From Blakeslea trispora (lineage: Eukaryota; Mucoromycota; Mucoromycetes; Mucorales; Choanephoraceae), in contig JAIWNE010000037.1 of NCBI GenBank assembly GCA_025331445.1, positions 1-64,000 of the forward strand: 64,000 nt of DNA, in the 5' to 3' direction. Position numbers and translations under genes: made by a program. Below the pieces are notes generated by a model, which ran no database searches, was not told the DNA's origin, and worked only from the letters and a program-made list of their open reading frames with translations. This document shows, piece after piece, positions 34,215-46,847 of the stretch (positions are counted from its first letter, which is position 1; each line of letters starts with the position of its first letter).

Positions 34215-36105
34215 TCAAGATAAATTCATGAATCTCGTACCCACTTGTTCGATTTGATTCATAAAAGTTCTCGAGTTGTGTATACAGTTGCCACCCAAGA
34301 CAATGCGAACACCAGGCACATTAGCATTCAGTTGAGCAATGTACCTTGCTTCTTCAAAAGTAGCACCACCACAAATAAACACAATGATATCCTGTGGTCT
34401 TTCAATGGATGGTTGTGGTGTTGTAAATGGGTATTCTGTATCTCTTAATCGAGCCTTGATCAACAGATCCAACGTCTCTCCCAAATGAGGTGTATGCTGT
34501 GTATAGACATTTTCTACGCCCTTGAGTCCTTTCAAAGCGCTTTTACCGCGAGATAGAAAGGATTGATTTGAAAACAGGTCATCTTGTCTTTGTTGATAAC
34601 CTGCATAAAACAAAATGGCAGGAATCAACTAGGAAACAAATTCCGAAATCAATACATCTCTCTCTCTTTTCTTTCATACTAAAAAAAAAAAAGGGACTTA
34701 CAGCACTTTTACGTTCACTAATACCATGTTGATCCAATAAACCAATCAAGGATTTGATTGAGTTATTCGCTAATCGTTCATAACGTAAGGCATATAACAA
34801 TACTAATCTGATTTTAGCCTCTTGATCAATCTCGGTAGAGGCAATCCATTGTTGAATCTGTCGAAGATCACTCTGATGATTCTCATTACAGGCCAACCCT
34901 TGTTCCAACTCACTGATCTCTAACAAATGACTCTGAGCTACCCTTCGACTCAATTCACTGACCAAGGCTACATGTTTAGACACATTTCCCGATAGTTTTC
35001 TAAACTCAGGGTACTCCTCCACAAATCGCTTCATGTCTGCAATCGATTCAATATTCATGTTGGATTTTGTCTTGCCTTGATATTCATCTACATATTGTTT
35101 GATGGTAGCACCCAAATCACCCAGATTCAGGTACATGCTCTTCTTGAAAAATGGGTCTTGATCAGGACAGAGTACAATCTCCTTCAGTTCATGCTTGATT
35201 TCAGGTACATGAGTCATGTCTACACGGCCATGATGAATACCAATGAGTTCGTGTACCATAGCTTGATAGGTCCATTGGGTCAACAAGGGAGTTACAGGAT
35301 CGTTTTTGCGATCCAAGATGAGTAAAGTAGGAGGTGTGTCTGGACGTCTAAAATCGAATAAGGGCCCCTCTGTCTGAATGGTCTGTTGAATACCAAGTGC
35401 TAATCGTTTAGCCATAGCTGACTTGCCTTCATATCGAATCACAGGCTTCTTCTTTAGACTCAACAGGACAGCGCATAACCCCTTGACGGATTGTTCGTAG
35501 CTATCTTCATCCCAACTCTGTGCTGTATTGCCAAACAAGTAACGACTATCTTGTCCAAGTGAAAATAGGTCTGGATTAATGGCCAGATAATCACCATAAT
35601 ACTCTTGTACTTCACGTATCACTTCATGTTCATCCACTTCAGCTAATTGTTCAATATCTGATTTACGTAATGTATTACTAAAGTCTATAAAGAGAACCGT
35701 TATTCAACTGTCTTTTTTTTTTTTTTGTAAGAGAAAATGAATCCCTCTTCTTTCTTTACAGAGGTAATAATCGCCATAAGCAGGTTCTCGTAATTCTGCA
35801 ATAAGATATTGAAGTGTTTCGCGTGTAGGTCGAAGGAAACAAATGCATTTCAGGTGCTTCATCTTGTCTCTGTTTCGGTTATCTATACGGTCAATCAAGT
35901 AGCATTCTTTGGTTAACAGATGAGATTGTGTTGTTGCTAATGAGATGATGGGTGTCTTGCATAACAGTTTAGCTCTTTCACGGTTGAACTCTCTCTTTTA
36001 CTATCAAAAAATTACCGTTTCAGTATCTAGCAAGAGTGCCTTCATACCAGGCACATCATTTAGCATTCTATCAGCATAATTTTGTATAGCCTTTATTACG
36101 TCCAT
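34215..36105 (-). CDS. VPS45: Sec1/Munc18 family protein Vps45
   Basis: The exons are 36016-36105, 35760-35955, 34702-35684 and 34215-34628, all with GT-AG introns, giving 560 residues, the usual size. The start MDVIKAIQNYADRMLNDVPG leads across intron 1 to LLDTETTPIISLATTQSHLL. Other landmarks are HLKCICFLRPTRETLQYLIA, GDYYLYFSNTLRKSDIEQLA, the conserved FDFRRPDTPPTLLILDRKND P, QWTYQAMVHELIGI, and near the end DIIVFICGGATFEEARYIAQ and VLGGNCIHNSRTF. Vps45 binds the endosomal/TGN syntaxin Tlg2 and controls SNARE assembly in traffic to endosomes and the vacuole. Its ATG is only 145 bp from the stop of the next gene (ASE1), so the promoter is compact. Confidence 0.96.
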
Positions 36106-36249
36106 TTCATATATATATACAGAGAAAGCAAAGAAAAAAAAAAGAAACAGAGAGAAAGAGAGAAAGGCATACACTGCTTTTTTTTGTAACACCATAGCCC
36201 ACATCATTGACCAATAATAAACCATGCATCGTTTTGTGCATTTTTTTTT

Positions 36250-38730
36250 TTAAATTTTACCTCCTCCTGCTACTGTTCCTCTTCTTGAAGTCGGTCCTCT
36301 ATGGTTAGGGATGACGGGTATGATAGAGGGCACACGGCTAGGTTGTCTTAATGGATGAGTCAAGGTCATACTGGATTGGATATAAGGTGAATTGGAAAAC
36401 ATGTCTTTTTTGTTATCTTGTTCTTTACGGGCAGTACGTTTTAGTTTATCTACCACTGGTACGGACTGAGAAGGGTTGATACGCTTAGGCAGTTGAACAG
36501 GTGTACTAGGATGAACAACGGCAGAAGAAGCCCTTAATTTAAGTGAAGAAGGTCGTTTTAGATTGTTGACAGAAGAAGATCGTTTCTTTTGATGTCTTTT
36601 CATTGTAGTTGTAGAAGAACTTGAGTGAGGAACAGGTTCGGAACTTAGAAAGCCAAAGAAAGTCTGATTGGCCTCTCTATCCGCAATTTCATCCAGCTGT
36701 CAAGATAAGTTAGGTTGATTGCATACGAATATAAGGATTTGAAGTTTACCAGTGCATCTAAATAACGCTTATCGCCAATCATGACAGGTTTACCTGCAGA
36801 CTTTTCAAATTCATCAATTGCCTTAATCAACTGTCGATCCAGCTGAAGTAACCGAGGCAAACATGTTCTACGCCATTTCTCTTCTTCCAATAATTGAAAT
36901 GAAGCTTGAAACAATCGTTTTGGATCCGAGGCCTTTTTCTCGAAATCCAACATTTTCTGAATCAAATCTTTTCTTTCTTTCATGAGTGCCTGTAATGCTT
37001 GACCCTCTGCACAGATACGCTCTAGATAGGCTTCATGATCATTCACGGCTGTCTCAATTTCCAGTTTAGTATCTAATGAAATGATTGTGTATTAGGATAA
37101 CCAAAGAAAGAGAGAAAGAAAATAGTATCATTGATACTTGCTTAATTCGTATAAAGAAGCCACAAAGACTTCTCTTTCATGTTCAGATAATAAACATGCG
37201 TTCCATAGAGGTACAAGTCGTTCCTTACACTAGTCAATGTAAGTCACTGGCTTGATATCTTTCTTCTTCTTCTTACCTCTAAAATATAAGCATCAAATTT
37301 ATTACGTATCATAGGTCCAATACCATCCAAAATATCTTTCAACTAACAATAATCCCTTCCAATCAATTCATTGTTTATATCGAGTCATACAAAGGAAATA
37401 CCTTACAATTTGCATATCTTTTATGCCCAAGCGTTGTGGTAAATAAGGTCTTTCAAGAAGGGGTATATTGAATTCCTCCCAAACAGTCTTGATTTTATGT
37501 ACAGCATGTTGATGGATATTCCATCGGGTATGAAATAGGGATTCAAGCTGATGATGCTTTTGGCTCAGTTGATCCAATATCTCTTGTGAAAGTTGGGTGA
37601 AAGGGTTGGTAGGATGGGCATAAAATGGATCGATCCGTGTATCATCCAATGTGTCCATCAAATTAGATAGTTCAAGATCTAATGGGAAATTCTCAAACAA
37701 TTCAGCCAGTTGATGATCCATCGCATCTTCTAGTTTGATTTCCTCGGTATAGTCCAATAGATGCCAATAAGCATGCATGGATTTCATTGTCTGATCGAAT
37801 CGAACAACACGCTCAACCTTCATCACACAAAAAAAAAATAAGCGTCAAGTCTAAAGGACATTGCACAGATTTACCTTTAATTGCCTTAAATCACGAAGTC
37901 TACAACTGATCTACAATAACCAGAGAATATAAGAAATTGTAACATTTAACACTAGAAACACTTTACAGATTGTATTGTTGCCCATGAAAGATCGCTTGTT
38001 TGGTATTCCTGATAAAAATGATAAATATGCTTATTTCGATTTTTTCTTCTTCTTTTGTTTACCTCCACTGATTTGAAGGAGTAATCCAAGACCAACAATT
38101 CGCATAATAAGCGAATATCTTCAAGCCATTCTGCCACATGGTTTTTTCGAGTAGTAATTTCCTAAAATAGTAAATTACAGTAGTTTAGAGAGAGAAAAAA
38201 AAAGTCTCCACATTCCAAAAGAAAAACAAATGCTTTTTTTTGTCTTACTTTATCCAATTTGAGGTTCAGGTCATTTAAGGCTTTTCGGTGAGGATAAGTA
38301 GGCTGAAGATCAGGATAACTAAAGAGATTATCGGGCAATAACAAGATTTGATTGGATTCCAACATACTCTCAAGCGATACACCTAATAGACCAGAAGCAT
38401 ATTCGATAAAAGCCTTTTTTTTTTTTTTTTTTTGCTTAAAAGATGAAACATGATTTCTATTTTATGCAACATGTCTTCAACTTACTAATAAATCTTGTAT
38501 ATCTGCCTGCAAAGCTTGTTTTTCGTTTTTCTCATTTTCCAGCACAAGTTCAAATGCTTGGATGACAGGCTAAAGAATGAAAAAAGAAACAATAAGACAC
38601 ACAATTGTCTCGTTTGTTTTTGTTTTGTTTTTGGTGTTACATTTAGCTTATGTTGAATTGTGTTGGCATCAATTTGAAGTGAAGACCACAAGTAATTTAT
38701 GGTGGAAAGATGATTGTAGATGATATCCAT
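36250..38730 (-). CDS. ASE1: Microtubule-bundling protein Ase1/PRC1/MAP65
   Basis: Start MDIIYNHLSTINYLWSSLQI at 38730, with about ten exons on the minus strand. The N-terminal dimerisation coiled coil contains LPDNLFSYPDLQPTYPHRKA. A central spectrin-like domain follows, with FENFPLDLELSNLMDTLDDT, HQLESLFHTRWNIHQHAVHK and the family motif LLERPYLPQRLGIKDMQIV. Then come YLERICAEGQALQALMKERK, ASDPKRLFQASFQLLEEEKW RR and YLDALVNFKSLYSYA. The SDPxRLFxxSFxLLEEExxR block is diagnostic of MAP65/Ase1. The basic, serine/proline-rich tail (about 36600-36250) ends RRGTVAGGGKI and probably carries mitotic kinase sites. Ase1 cross-links antiparallel spindle microtubules at anaphase. Exon borders were only partly checked, and the final GGTAAAAT could also be a donor. 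Confidence 0.88.
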
Positions 38731-38910
38731 CAATGCTTTGTTTGCACTATTTTATTGCTATAGGCAAGATACGATGAGGGGGGGGGGGTTTCTCTGATAT
38801 AAGAAAGATAAAAAAAAAAAAAGACGAGAAAAAGAAAAGAGGAAAAATAAATAAAGGCGGAAGAAAAAGAAAAAAAAAAAAGTTCCTGACATTTCGCTGA
38901 CTTTTAAAAA

Positions 38911-38949
<39 letters not shown>

Positions 38950-39279
38950 TTTTGGTGGAGTTGAAATGACAGAATGAAAAAAAGGGAAAGTAAACACAGC
39001 CTTAAAACTCAACACAGGTGAAGGCAACTTGGCTTATATCCTTTTATGGTGGATGTTTATTCCTCTCATTCTGTTACGCATTGACCAATCAAATCATGTG
39101 GGTAAGGCTTAGCATCGTTTATGAATTTTTCTTTGTTTTGTTGTTATTCACACTAAGGTTTAATATAGCCTATTTACGTTGTGAACAATAGAGAAGAATA
39201 AGCTTGATGCTTGTGTCTTTATCGGGAATACAAATAACCAATCTCAACATCAGATTATCCCTTTCAATGACAATGTGCT
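38731..39279. other. Spacer with (GA)n microsatellite and poly-G run
   Basis: Holds a GA dinucleotide tract at about 38913-38944 and a G run at 38777-38785, flanked by A-rich purine sequence, upstream of ASE1. Probably promoter sequence. No gene seen. Confidence 0.6.
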
Positions 39280-42200
39280 TTATTCACTAGAAATCAAATC
39301 ATACACTAAATCTTCCATTTGTTTCACATCGTATTGTTGAAGTAAAGGAGAATCAGACAAGACTTTCTGCTTATCCTGTTTTGGCATATCAGCATATTTC
39401 TTTAGTACATCACCATCCAAGAAATAAGGTCCTTGTTGATCATACAGACCAGCTATCTTGGGTTTATAACTTCGCCAAGCAGCATAATCCAGTTTACCCA
39501 CATTATGGCTTTCTCTCAAGATACCTTCTTGAAGTTGATAGAATACTTCAAATGCCTCACTTGTAATTGTCTTTACTGTACCAATGGATCCATGAACAGT
39601 AGCAAATGTAAAGACAGGATCAATGGATTGTGTCATACTATGTTTATGCACTTGATTTGACACAGTCATTAAAGTACCTATTTTTTTTAGAGGGAATCAT
39701 TAGCTCTTTTTTTTTTTGTTTCTTACACGCTTTTTTTTTTCTTCTTCTTACCTTCTCGGAAACAATTGACAAGTGAGCCTAAATGAAATCCACCCAACAC
39801 TTCAAGCTTAGCAATACCATGAGCATTCTTAATTCCATTTTCATCCAGAGTCAAGGTAAACAGATTGCTTTTGTCATCTGCACCCATATAGATATGTTCA
39901 TCAATAAACTTGACAGCCGTCATCCAAGCAGGTTTACTGTCCATAGCTGACAATGCTAGCTTCAAAGGATCCTTTTGTGTGGCAGACAAGACAGAGACAG
40001 AACGCATCAGATCACCTACCAACACTTGGTCGTCTCGGACATCCATACATAATGCCAATACATTCCGATGTACATTCAAATCAAATTGAATACGTGTACC
40101 TGCAGGTAAATCAGGTCGAAATGTACTGAGACAGTATATCTATATAGAATACATGAGCATTTTACATCCATCTGTCTATCTATCTACAACTTACAGAACC
40201 ATTCACACAAGCAACGATGGAGGATTGACATGGCCTTATATCATAGACAACACCAGGCATATCCATAGATTCAACCAAATCAAGCTTACGAGCTTCGTTC
40301 ACTTGAAACACTAGAATACGACCACGGCTCGATTCACTATTCTCTACGTCTGGAATAGCTGTACCCAAAAACAAGAACTCTTGTTGATAACCTGGAAATT
40401 GGCCAATCGTCATACTCTCGACCAATTCATTCCCTGTCAAAGTAAACGAATCCAATGCTATGATCCAAATGAGAATGGAAGCCTTTTTTTTATAATTTTT
40501 TTTTTTACCTTGTAATGTTTGTGCATCCAAAATACTCAATTTGCCTTGTTGAATCATAATGTTATTATTGACGTTTTTCGAAATAGTAATAGCACCCATA
40601 GCCAATAGCTTAAGTTGAGGTATGTATCGAATACGGGTAGGCATATCATTGGTATCCGTCTTGATCTTTGTATGATGTAGCTGTTGTCCTTGATCTATTC
40701 TACCAAACAGAAGGCCGTGTTGGGTCAATAAGATTACTTGGTCTTGATAGAGAGCATGAAAGCGATATACATCTTTTAGGTTGACTACAGAAAAAGAAAG
40801 GGTATCATGAAGATGACTGATGATGGTAGGTCGACTACCCGAGATAAACACTTTGTATTCCCGATGCTGTTGATAGAGTGTCATGCCTGTACAGTAAGTG
40901 CCTATCACTGTCTGTTGTGGTTGTTTCGCATGAAAGACACGTCCTTTTTTCTCTATCAGATAGCTAGACAATTGACCATCCCCTAATGCTATGGATCAGC
41001 ATATATTACCCATGCATAAGGAGATAAATAACTTACCAAACAATGCCATCAAATAAGAACAGGCACCCAATTGACACAGGATAGTATCCACTGGAGCTAG
41101 TTCCTTATGAACAGGTAATTCAAGTAAGGTTGCATCTAAATTGGGCAACTCTATCACATACACTCTGTGTCCCTCCAAAGTACCTATTAAGGCACAATCC
41201 CAGCCTAAACCATTCTCTACACTCAAACTCAATTGAATACAAGAGACGTGATAAAACTGCCTTGAACTAATAAAAAAAAGGGGGAGATTTAATAAGATGT
41301 CAGAGAAAAAAAGAAAACTTACCTCTTGAGTTTCAGTTGATTAGGTTCAAATTCGAAATAGGCTAATGTATTTTGGCCATAGTAGACAAGACAATGAGTA
41401 GCGTCTGTGCGAGCCAAGGCAATCTGTTGTCCCTGAGGAGGCTTCCATTCATACAACAGCCTGCCTGTCTCTGAGTGTTCCATCAACCGTACAAAGGAAG
41501 GAGTGACTTGACAGAGTTGACCAGAATGAGTGATGGTAGATGCTAGTGTGATTTCGTTGGTCTCAATAGAGGCATATTGATTGTATTCTATGAATTCAGC
41601 AGGGCCCTTTTGTTGTAAGAAAATGGATTGATCAAAGGTAGACATCAGAAATGCATCTTGTGATTTTCTAGCAAAGTTAGGGCAATGAGACATATACACA
41701 CATACATATACAATATGGAAACATATCACTTACTGCTCGGATGAACTCAAAGTCCAAATATCTTTCATCAGTGGTATATCGAGGTTATATTGTTCAGTAA
41801 AGCCTATACCATTCTCTACTATACGCAAAGATCCATCTCGATCCACACCAGAACAACATATCATTGTTTGCTATTTAACCCTTTGTTAAGACCATGTCTA
41901 TGCGTTTTCTTTAAAAAAAAACTCTCTTTGTTTACCTTGCCTTGCTGATCATAGTCGAACAAGCAGAAATCAACAATGGGGGCTAGATTGTAGAAATGAT
42001 GAAGGATGTCTATGCTTATTCTTCCATTGGATGCCGTATTCAATCGAAACACACATGAATCGGCCTTGGTTGATCCTGCAAAAAAGAGTTGGCCACCCAA
42101 ATTAACAAGACAAGTGGCAACAGGGATCTAGGATAGGATCAGTTCATCACCTATACACACACACACACACACACACACACTTACTTGACCAATCATTGTA

Positions 42201-43351
42201 CTACTGAGATTATTCACTTTCATATTGGTAGTCTCCAATTTTAAGAAATACAAATATCCTTCAGAATCTCCCAACAAGCAAGCATCGTATCTACCTTCAA
42301 GAAAGACATACGATGTAATAGTGACAGGGTCAATACTGAGTTCCTTGGGTTCTCTACTGTTGGTGGATAGGTCATGATACGATAGAATATATTCACCCAC
42401 AGCCAAGAGACCACCAATAGGATCAGGCACTGCAATCAACATGTGTGTTGTTGCTTCTACCTTGACTGTCAATTTCTCATTCTCTACGAGCTCGGTTGAT
42501 GATGGCAGGCATCGAAATATCTTGATTGTCTTTAATTCATTGATTTCTCCTAGCAAGGCAGCTACACATGACTGTTGAAGACCCCTTAAGGCAACCATAT
42601 CCAAGAAATCAAATTCGTTTGTACTATAAAGTATTTGAGTCTTTTTTTTTCGATTTTAGCATAATTTAAAGTATCTCTTACCGTATTGAACTAGCCAAGA
42701 ATCGAGAAGGTTTTGTTGCTTTTCCTTTTGATAGTGGTTGATTGGCAAGTGTATCGGGTCGATGAAGAGGAATAGAAAATAGATAGCTTGTGTAAGCACT
42801 GATGAAGAGTGTGTTGTTTTGTGTATCTGTCACAACCACAGTTGCTTGATCAGTCACTTTGGCCCGAGATTCATTTAGCAGACCGTGTCCCTCGGTTACC
42901 ATCGTCTCTGATCGAGCACTATAGCTGATGATGGCAAATTGCTTTTGATCTGTCAAGATAAATACAGAACATGTGTCACGATCCTATTGACTCATCAGTG
43001 TTATCCCTCTAGCTTTGTATATTGTTACTTTACAGGTAATTGACATATTTCAAGTTTGTCGATCACACCATATACAGTAAACTTTGTAAATAGCTTGATG
43101 CCGTCTGTTAGAATAGAATAGATCTCAACTGTAGATCCTTTTCTATAGACGAGTTATTATAAATAGCCATGAGGAAACAATATAGATAATAAAACAAAAA
43201 AATAAAAATTGCAAAATAAGCGTACAAAAGAAACAAAGATCGCTTACGAGACAAGAAGGTGATCAACAGAGGCATGAATGAAACGTCCCTTTACAGCACT
43301 GGTAATGGCTGTAGCAGGGTTTATGGTAGTTACTACATGGTGTTTTTTCAT
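39280..43351 (-). CDS. DDB1: DDB1-type beta-propeller protein (CUL4 adaptor)
   Basis: The ATG at 43351 begins MKKHHVVTTINPATAITSAV KGRF. More than ten exons run to the stop at 39280 and encode about 1,100 residues with MMS1/CPSF_A architecture. DDB1-like landmarks are MLIAVPDPIGGLLAVGEYIL SYHD, ACLLGDSEGYLYFLKLE, PVATCLVNLGGQLFFAGSTK, NLAPIVDFCLFD, SGVDRDGSLRIVENGIGFTE and MQQ/EFLFLGTAIPDVENSESSRG. The C-terminal part has VRDDQVLVGDLMRSVSVL, GFHLGSLVNCF and LDYAAWRSYKPKIAG before the C-terminal helical end. DDB1 links substrate receptors to the CUL4 ubiquitin ligase in DNA repair and replication control. CPSF1 and SF3B3 are relatives, but they lack this MAVPEPxGG/GDMEGxL pattern. One intron starts at the GTAAGT next to a (CA)n tract (42152-42180). 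Not every exon border was verified. Confidence 0.9.
42152..42180. repeat. (CA)n microsatellite in a DDB1 intron
   Basis: About 14 CA units. On the coding (minus) strand the tract follows directly on the 5' splice donor GTAAGTGTGTGT, so length changes would alter the intron close to its donor. Confidence 0.85.
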
Positions 43352-43566
43352 TTTATAAAATTTGCTTTCTTTTTGAATAAAAAAAAAACAATAGAGAAAA
43401 TTCGCGTGTAAAAAAAAAAAGAAAAAGAAAAATATGACTGACATGTAACGTAAAGGAGAATGAGAAAATTGAATTGACAAAAAAAAAAAAGAGTCATTCC
43501 TCAAATCCAACAAGCACAGCTTTTACTCACAAAGAACTTGTATTCCTTGGCATTGTCAGCATAGTT

Positions 43567-45370
43567 TTATTTTCTCAAGTCCAATACTTTGAATGGATAA
43601 TCAAACATCTGAATGTGCCCTTCACCTTCTTGCGCAGTCTATTTAGAATAAGCTTGAGATGAATTCAACAGAGTGGAAGGCTTGGGAGAACTTACAGTGT
43701 AGATAGGTAAATCTGGGTGAGGATGAAAAGCAGGTGTCTGTCTACATTCGCTAATGACATCAAGACCTGGTGGATCTGTCAATCGAAATACGCCAAAGCT
43801 TATCACAAAATAGGGATGAGTTGACATAGTAAAGAAAAGACAGGATGGCTTACTTGGGCTTATGCAAAGGAGCACAGACAATAGCAATGGCTTCAGGCAA
43901 CATCAGTTGATAAGAACAATGGGTATGCAGATCAACTGAACTTAAGAAACAGGATTGAGTAGGATGTGTCTAGGGTGGATAAGTTGAGGGAAAACGCTTC
44001 TCTTTTCTTCAAGACTTACATGGATCCATCCAAATGTCAATAAATCATGCTTATCTTGAATGTCAAATAATTCTTCTTCATTCTCCGTTGTACAAGTATC
44101 AGATGTGCCTGTCTGCTTGGGTATAATCAACGTAGTAATCTTTAAAATATTGTTTTTCTAATTTGTATAAGAGAGAGAAGAAAAAAAGAGAGAGTATAAA
44201 AGTACATGCTTACCAAGATGCCCGCTAAAATACCACAGGTTTCAATCTTATTTCTTGTATTGGGCTCAGCAATAGAAAGAAATTGGGCCTGAATACCTTG
44301 AGGTAATAGCATACGTCGAAGTGGTTCTCCTCGTTCAGTAGATGCTATGGACAGTATTGTTAAATAAGCAACCTCATCATCTCTTTCTTTTGTTTACCAT
44401 CTGTTGTAGGCCCTGTAGATTCAATCTTGATTTTAGGTGGCAATTCAGGTCGAATAGATACTTTAGGTGGTAAAGTAGGCCCAAGATGAATTTTAGGTGG
44501 TAATTGAGGTGGTATACCATAAGTAGGAGAATGAGGTGGAGCGGATGGCTCCATACGATGGTAATCATATCTAATAAGTCTATTTAGTTTTTAAAAACTA
44601 AAAAGTCATGTTCATCCTAGTTTACCCATCACTTTGATTGTAAAATGAATGATTTGGATACTGTATAGACGAAGAAAGTCGACTAGGCACACTAATGATA
44701 GGCTTTAGTCTATATCGAATGTATACGTTCATAGGGCAATCTAACCTTGGATTCTCTTCATTTCTTGAGTCAATCCCGGCTACACCTTTCAATGCCTCTT
44801 GAAGATTCCATTCAGTCTGAATGACAGGCTGAGTTTTCTTATTGTCTTTTAGTATGGGTGGCATCATACTCTGATATTGTTTCTCAGCTTGTGCCTTTTT
44901 CACCTTTTCTTGATAATCATGATAACGTTGATCTAAGGCAGGTTTGATGGATTCCATGATATCCAGTACTTCTAAGCATTTCTAAGAGGAAATAAGAAAA
45001 TGACATTTTGTTGTTGTTGTTGTTGTATTAGATAGTTTACGTTATGCAAAGATCGAATAGCCGATTTATTCTCATGTTTCTTATAATCAGGATGCTTGGC
45101 TAATTCTATTAAGCCTAAACTGAAATAATTTTTTTTTATGATTTCTTTTTGAGTCTTTCCTATGATGATTGATTTTCTCAAGGTGTATATCTACTTTGTG
45201 TATTTCATATATTGAATATAAGCTCGCTCAAGATCGTCTTCTAACTTATAGATACGAGCTTGTCTTAGCAATAACTCTGCTGAACGAAAGTAAAGCCGAA
45301 TACTGAGGTTAGGTTCAACTGAAACTACGGCTTGCTCGCTCAACTCGGCTGTAGACCTTGGTGTAGACAT
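43567..45370 (-). CDS. AMSH-type JAMM deubiquitinase (STAMBP/Sst2)
   Basis: The ATG at 45370 starts [20 protein letters not shown], with about eight exons. The N-terminal MIT/USP8-dimer domain contains [21 protein letters not shown] proline-rich middle has three or four copies of the type [19 protein letters not shown], plausible SH3 ligands. The C-terminal MPN+ domain carries [30 protein letters not shown] (the zinc-binding H-x-H...D set of JAMM), [11 protein letters not shown] and [20 protein letters not shown], and ends [13 protein letters not shown]. An intron falls between the two motif histidines. AMSH enzymes cut K63-linked ubiquitin from endosomal cargo with ESCRT. The stop lies 216 bp from the DDB1 start on the same strand. 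Exon borders at the C-terminus were read directly. Confidence 0.92.
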
Positions 45371-46469
45371 AGTATCATAGAGTAAATAACAAAAAGAAAA
45401 AGAGAGAGAGAGAGAGAATATTAATTTTTTTTTTCTTTTTTCTTTGCGGGGCCTGAGATTCTCTTGGTTTCAAAGTATTAACTTGATTGGATCAATGCGT
45501 CCAATCAAATCGATATACAAGACTTTGATTTGGACCCTTTTTTTTTGTGTGTGTGTGTTTCTTTGAAGTCGGTGTGAAGGGAAAAGAATGAATGCTGCTA
45601 TTTAAATTAGAGTTGGCAAGAAAGCCACCAATACTGATTGATATTAGAGAGTAAAGAAAAGAAAAGAAAACTGCTCATGGCCCTTAAAGAACATTTAACG
45701 AATTTTGGTCAACAGCTTTTTCGTTTTACTACTTGGTAACTGAATTATCACTTTCAATTAGAAAAAACTGTTGTCTAATTACAAGTAATACTTTAACTTT
45801 CAAGTATTGAAACAGTTGGGCTCAACATTGTTTAGTCAGACCTGGGTCCATTCGAGTTGAGTTATCCGCTTCTAATAGTAATGAAGCAAAAGTCCAATGT
45901 TGAGTTAACTCGTGCTCAAGGATATAAGATAAATAAATGAATATCATTACTCACAGAGGCAACGACCAAAGTAGTTCTCTGCTTTGTGAAGAAAACCTTT
46001 GTTACTTTTATTATTGCTTGGCTTATTCCAGAGGTGTAAAAAATACAGAATATGACATATGTTTGCTAAGGTCTTAATGTTTTCATGGCTTACTTATTTG
46101 TCAGCTTGTACATGTCTTATCATTGCAATCTTCTCTTTTGATATACTTGAACAAATTGTGTGATTAGTTGAAGTTACAGCAGGATATACTGCTTGAAGAA
46201 ATTATGCCAATTTGGTTGGAAGCATCATTAGTGTCATGTCTGAGAAATTCGAGTTTATAATCATTTAAATCTATTGACCCTGTCTTGATATCGTCCAAGA
46301 GTTTTTGTCAAATTAGCTAACTATAAAGCATGACAACTATCAAAATACTCAATACTCCCACCTAAAGAACACATTTTTGTATAGAACTTTAAGTTTCCTT
46401 TTTCTTTATTTGTAGCTCACTATTTACAAAGCTATAATAAGCTGAGCTTCTTTTTGATTTATGTATCCT
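45371..46469. other. Intergenic region, no gene seen
   Basis: Upstream of AMSH: a GA microsatellite at 45399-45417 and a GT run near 45546-45558, then AT-rich sequence without supported reading frames. Confidence 0.5.
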
Positions 46470-46847
46470 CTATGCGAATTCAGGATTGAAGAAATGTAAA
46501 TCACTGATAAAATCACCATAGCCAGTAGGATGACCAACAAGATCTACATGGTTATTTCTTGACCATAAATTGGCGTATCCAACCTTGAAGTCTGCTATCA
46601 GTTTATCGCAATCTTTTGTAAAAATGATTATGTCTTTGAGACAAAAGACTTCATCATCGCTGCAAACATAAGGATCAAGAAAAGACTTATCGAGCTTCAA
46701 TTTGATAACTTGATAACCGAGGTCGTTTCCATGCTCGAGCTTGAGCTGTAACTCGTCTTTGCAATGCATAGAAATACGCCAATCATCTGCAACAGCGATT
46801 GTTAAAGTATACATAAAGAGGATGACAAAATAATATATGAACTTCAT
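46470..46847 (-). CDS. Small secreted cysteine-containing protein (125 aa)
   Basis: A single exon starts at 46847. Residues 1-20 (MKFIYYFVILFMYTLTIAVA) are a signal peptide. The mature ~105 residues carry four cysteines (HCKDE, YVCSD, FCLKD, DCDKL), enough for two disulfides, and end HFFNPEFA. No transmembrane segment follows. Upstream on the minus strand there is a TATATA-containing sequence about 30-45 bp before the ATG, so the leader would be short. I recognise no family. Small secreted proteins of this size in saprotrophic or pathogenic fungi are sometimes effectors or wall-associated, but nothing here shows which. Uninterrupted, plausible frame. Confidence 0.65.
   Translation of the reverse strand: MKFIYYFVILFMYTLTIAVADDWRISMHCKDELQLKLEHGNDLGYQVIKLKLDKSFLDPYVCSDDEVFCLKDIIIFTKDCDKLIADFKVGYANLWSRNNHVDLVGHPTGYGDFISDLHFFNPEFA

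Noticed and set aside
38758..39027. 89-codon frame rich in SLSLSL
   Set aside because: Translation of the GA microsatellite and A-rich tracts.
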